A stretch of 64,000 bases of DNA, from NCBI RefSeq assembly GCF_001189915.1, contig NZ_LFLS01000004.1, forward strand, positions 1-64,000. The letters run 5' to 3'. This document shows positions 61,694 to 64,000 of the stretch, piece by piece (within the stretch, counting starts at the first letter, position 1; each line of letters starts with the position of its first letter). The notes beneath the pieces were generated by a model. That model was not told the origin of the DNA. It made no database searches and was given only the letters and a program-made list of their open reading frames with translations. Source of the DNA: Herbaspirillum autotrophicum (GTDB lineage Bacteria; Pseudomonadota; Gammaproteobacteria; Burkholderiales; Burkholderiaceae_D). A program made the translations under genes and the position numbers.

Positions 61694-62962
61694 ATGCATA
61701 TCTGTGTACTTGGCGCCGGCATCATCGGTGTGACTTCTGCCTATCGTTTACTGGAAGAAGGTCACGAAGTCACACTCATCGATGCCCGTCCGGTGGCCGG
61801 CAACGGCACCAGTCTCGGCAACGGCGCTCAGTTAAGTTACTCCTACGTCGCGCCGTTGGCCGATCCATCGGTCTGGACGCATTGGCCGCATTACCTGTTC
61901 AGCGCCGATTCGCCGCTGACGCTGCGGCCCACCATGGATCCGGCGCAATGGCGCTGGCTGCTGAGTTTTCTCGGCGCCTGCAATGCCGCCAGCGTGCAAC
62001 GCACTACCGTTGAATTGCTGCGCCTGGCATTCCTCAGCCGTGATCAGCTCAATCAGATTCGCACTGCGCTGCCGTTCGATTTTTCTTACAGTACTGCCGG
62101 CAAACTGGTGATGTACACCGACCCGTCCGGTCTCGACGGTGCCCGCAAGCAAGTCGCCTTCCAGTCGCAGTACGGCTGTCAGCAAGAAGTCATCAGCGCC
62201 GAGCGCTGTCTGCAGATTGAGCCGGCGCTGGCGGCGGCCAATCGTCAGTGGGCCGGCGGCGTCTACACCCCGAGTGAAGAAGCCGGCGATTGCGCCCAGT
62301 TCTGTCAGGGCCTGGTCAACGTCATGCATGCGAAATCCGGTTTCCGCTTTTTGCACTCCGCCAGCATTGGTGCGCCGACGCTGGAACGCGGTGCGCTGCG
62401 TTCGGTGCAGGCCGGCAATCAGACCGTCAGTGCCGACGCCTTTGTCCTGGCGTTGGGCGCCGACAGCGCCGCCTTTGCCCGGCAGGCCGGATTCCGTTTG
62501 CCGGTTTATCCGCTCAAGGGCTACAGCATCACGGTGCCGCTCGACGACGCCGTTGCGCAAACTGCGGCACCACAAGTGTCGATCACCGATCTGTCGAAGA
62601 AAATCGTCTATGCCCGTCTCGGCAATCGTTTGCGGGTCGCCGGCCGGGTCGAGATCGTCGGCATGGACACCAGCATTCCCGCGCGCGCCGTCAACGAACT
62701 CAAGCAAGGCGTACGCGAACTGTTCCCCGACAGCGCCCGCAACACCGACGATGCGCGTCTGTCGCCGTGGGCCGGGTTCCGTCCCGCCACCCCGAGCGGT
62801 ATTCCGATCATCGGTGCGTCACCGGTCGCCAATCTGTTTCTGAATGTCGGCCAGGGCAGCCTCGGCTGGACGCTCGCCTGCGGCAGTGCGGAACTGCTGG
62901 CGGCGCAAATCGCCGGTCGTAAAACCGCGATCGATGACACCGCATTCCGGTTCGCGGCATAA
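61694..62962 (+). CDS. dadA: D-amino-acid dehydrogenase DadA-like (FAD, DAO family)
   Basis: 422 residues with an N-terminal FAD site (MHICVLGAGIIGVTSAYRLLEEGHEVTLID) and a DadA-like C-terminal block (WAGFRPATPSGIPIIGASP...LNVGQGSLGWTLACGSAELLA). DadA oxidises D-amino acids, chiefly D-Ala, to oxo acids, passing electrons to the membrane. AGGAT lies upstream of the ATG. Next to two amino-acid-type binding proteins and a hydrolase, it suggests an amino-acid scavenging neighbourhood. No alanine racemase (dadX) is next to it. Confidence 0.88.
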   Translation: MHICVLGAGIIGVTSAYRLLEEGHEVTLIDARPVAGNGTSLGNGAQLSYSYVAPLADPSVWTHWPHYLFSADSPLTLRPTMDPAQWRWLLSFLGACNAASVQRTTVELLRLAFLSRDQLNQIRTALPFDFSYSTAGKLVMYTDPSGLDGARKQVAFQSQYGCQQEVISAERCLQIEPALAAANRQWAGGVYTPSEEAGDCAQFCQGLVNVMHAKSGFRFLHSASIGAPTLERGALRSVQAGNQTVSADAFVLALGADSAAFARQAGFRLPVYPLKGYSITVPLDDAVAQTAAPQVSITDLSKKIVYARLGNRLRVAGRVEIVGMDTSIPARAVNELKQGVRELFPDSARNTDDARLSPWAGFRPATPSGIPIIGASPVANLFLNVGQGSLGWTLACGSAELLAAQIAGRKTAIDDTAFRFAA

Positions 62963-63022
62963 TCAGCGTTAACCGGGTCAGTCCCCGACTCACCATTTCG
63001 CTTAGCTTTGGCAGACGCCGAC

Positions 63023-63880
63023 ATGACGCTTCAATACCATCTGTTGCTGATCGATCCGCAAAATGATTTTTGCGATTTGCCGGCCGCTTATCTGCCGCCG
63101 GCAGCCGACGGCAACACCATGCAGCCGGCGTTGCCGGTACCCGGCGCCCATGCCGATATGTTGCGACTGGCAAACCTGATCCGCAGTGGCGCCGCCGGCA
63201 TCGATGGCATCAGCATCACGCTCGATTCACACCACCGCCTCGATATCGCCCATCCGACCTTCTGGCGCCAGGGCGATGGTGCTGCCGTCGCGCCCTTTAC
63301 CGAAATCAGCGCCGCTCAGGTGCGCGCCGGCCAGTATCTGCCGCGTCGCATTGAAGCGCTGCCGCGGGCGCTGGCGTATCTGGATCAACTGGAAAGTGCC
63401 GGCCGTTACCGCCTGATGGTGTGGCCGGTACATTGCGAGATCGGTTCCTGGGGCCACAATGTGCACCGCGATCTGCATGATGCCTGCAATTACTGGGAAG
63501 ACAGCGGTGTACGCAGCGTCGAAAAAATCAGCAAAGGCAGCAATCCGTGGACCGAACATTATTCCGCCTTCATGGCCGAAGTCCCCGATCCCACCGACCC
63601 GGCGACGCAACTCAATCGCGCGCTGATCGCGCAACTGGCGCTTAATGACCGCGTTTACATCGCGGGCGAAGCGGGCAGCCATTGTGTGCGCGCCAGTACC
63701 GAACATATCGTCGACAACCTGCCACCCGATCAGGCTGGCAAACTAATACTGATCAGCGATTGCATCAGTCCGGTGAGCGGCTTCGAATCCCGCTATCAGG
63801 ATTTCCTGAATGCCATGCAGGCACGTGGCGTGCGCCTTGCCGACAGCGCCGAAGTCTTGTCAGAACTGTTGACACGTTGA
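63023..63880 (+). CDS. Isochorismatase-fold cysteine hydrolase (nicotinamidase-like)
   Basis: 285 residues, with catalytic Asp11 (LLIDPQNDFC) and nucleophile Cys221 (AGEAGSHCVRAST). A DxHH...H set (Asp68, His70, His71, His77) resembles the nicotinamidase metal site. It is longer than PncA (about 210), with extra residues before the Cys. It may hydrolyse nicotinamide or another amide; not assignable. The ATG at 63023 is preferred over a TTG 15 bases upstream; neither has a clear ribosome site. It is 60 bases after dadA. Confidence 0.8.
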   Translation: MTLQYHLLLIDPQNDFCDLPAAYLPPAADGNTMQPALPVPGAHADMLRLANLIRSGAAGIDGISITLDSHHRLDIAHPTFWRQGDGAAVAPFTEISAAQVRAGQYLPRRIEALPRALAYLDQLESAGRYRLMVWPVHCEIGSWGHNVHRDLHDACNYWEDSGVRSVEKISKGSNPWTEHYSAFMAEVPDPTDPATQLNRALIAQLALNDRVYIAGEAGSHCVRASTEHIVDNLPPDQAGKLILISDCISPVSGFESRYQDFLNAMQARGVRLADSAEVLSELLTR

Positions 63881-63941
63881 GCGCGCCACGGTGATACGCA
63901 CAAGGTATTGCCGCCAAGCGTCAAAGCTATTGGACATCACC

Positions 63942-64000
63942 ATGCACCTCACGTATGGTCAACCGCATACCAATAACATTACCAACCCGGAGCACACCCC
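63942..64000 (+). CDS. Possible start of a further gene, cut by the window edge
   Basis: An ATG at 63942 opens a frame with no stop to the window end (MHLTYGQPHTNN...). The ribosome site (GGACATCACC) is poor and 19 residues are too few to recognise. It could be a chance frame. Confidence 0.2.
   Translation, partial: MHLTYGQPHTNNITNPEHT

Overview
The window looks like a chromosomal core segment of a betaproteobacterium of the order Burkholderiales, most likely family Oxalobacteraceae (Herminiimonas/Janthinobacterium/Collimonas type). The basis is gene order (lytic transglycosylase-proS-rppH-CNP1-proB-obgE-rpmA-rplU / ispB-tRNA-Pro; pilB-pilC-pilD-coaE-zapD-yacG-mutT-DUF815-argJ-secA; dcw cluster-lpxC), Lys/Ala/Pro-rich histone H1-like proteins and moderate-to-high GC. 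The family-level placement is an inference from recognised proteins and synteny; no search was run.

Layout. 1-5150: an H1-like nucleoid protein (cut by the window edge) and the class Ia ribonucleotide reductase operon nrdA-nrdB, with a paired NrdR-box operator upstream. 5170-6906: ampD, a PP0621-type small protein and the CcsA/YpjD-like gene, translationally coupled. 7041-9632: a three-gene nitrate/sulfonate/taurine-type ABC importer of unknown substrate. 9965-14870: ffh, a SWIB-domain/H1-like chimera, a secreted hypothetical, a lytic transglycosylase and proS. 15103-20674: rppH, a CNP1-like protein, proB, obgE, rpmA, rplU, ispB and tRNA-Pro(CGG). 20704-27737: a CorC/HlyC-type membrane protein, the type IV pilus assembly genes pilB-pilC-pilD, coaE, zapD and yacG. 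27793-34571: a MutT-like Nudix gene, a DUF815 ATPase, argJ, a DUF2272 lipoprotein, a SugE/Gdx-type SMR exporter and secA. 34813-37408: an M23 peptidase, dciA and lpxC. 37544-55979: a peroxiredoxin and the full division/cell-wall cluster, transcribed leftward as mraZ-rsmH-ftsL-ftsI-murE-murF-mraY-murD-ftsW-murG-murC-ddlB-ftsQ-ftsA-ftsZ (murB is absent). 56607-58766: an HU gene, a 3-hydroxyisobutyryl-CoA hydrolase-like gene and the RNase P RNA. 58987-63880: two tandem branched-chain-amino-acid-type periplasmic binding proteins without a transporter, a D-amino-acid dehydrogenase and an isochorismatase-fold hydrolase.

The dcw genes from mraZ to murC are joined by overlapping or near-overlapping stops and starts, giving one long unit for peptidoglycan precursor synthesis (murE/F/mraY/D/G/C, ddlB) and divisome assembly (ftsL/I/W/Q/A/Z). 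Its promoter sits next to a 10-bp-period ladder of TG pentamers typical of an MraZ operator, and a T7 terminator follows ftsZ.

The least expected items are: a MurD of 678 residues carrying a roughly 170-residue acidic Ala/Glu/Pro-rich insertion in its central domain; a densely hairpinned stretch between nrdB and the H1-like gene that can form a three-way junction; a repeat-bearing, UUCG-rich structured stretch between mraZ and hup; a 113-bp structured element bounded by inverted repeats next to argJ; and a strong hairpin in the ftsA-ftsZ gap. I saw no insertion sequence, CRISPR array, rRNA gene or prophage.
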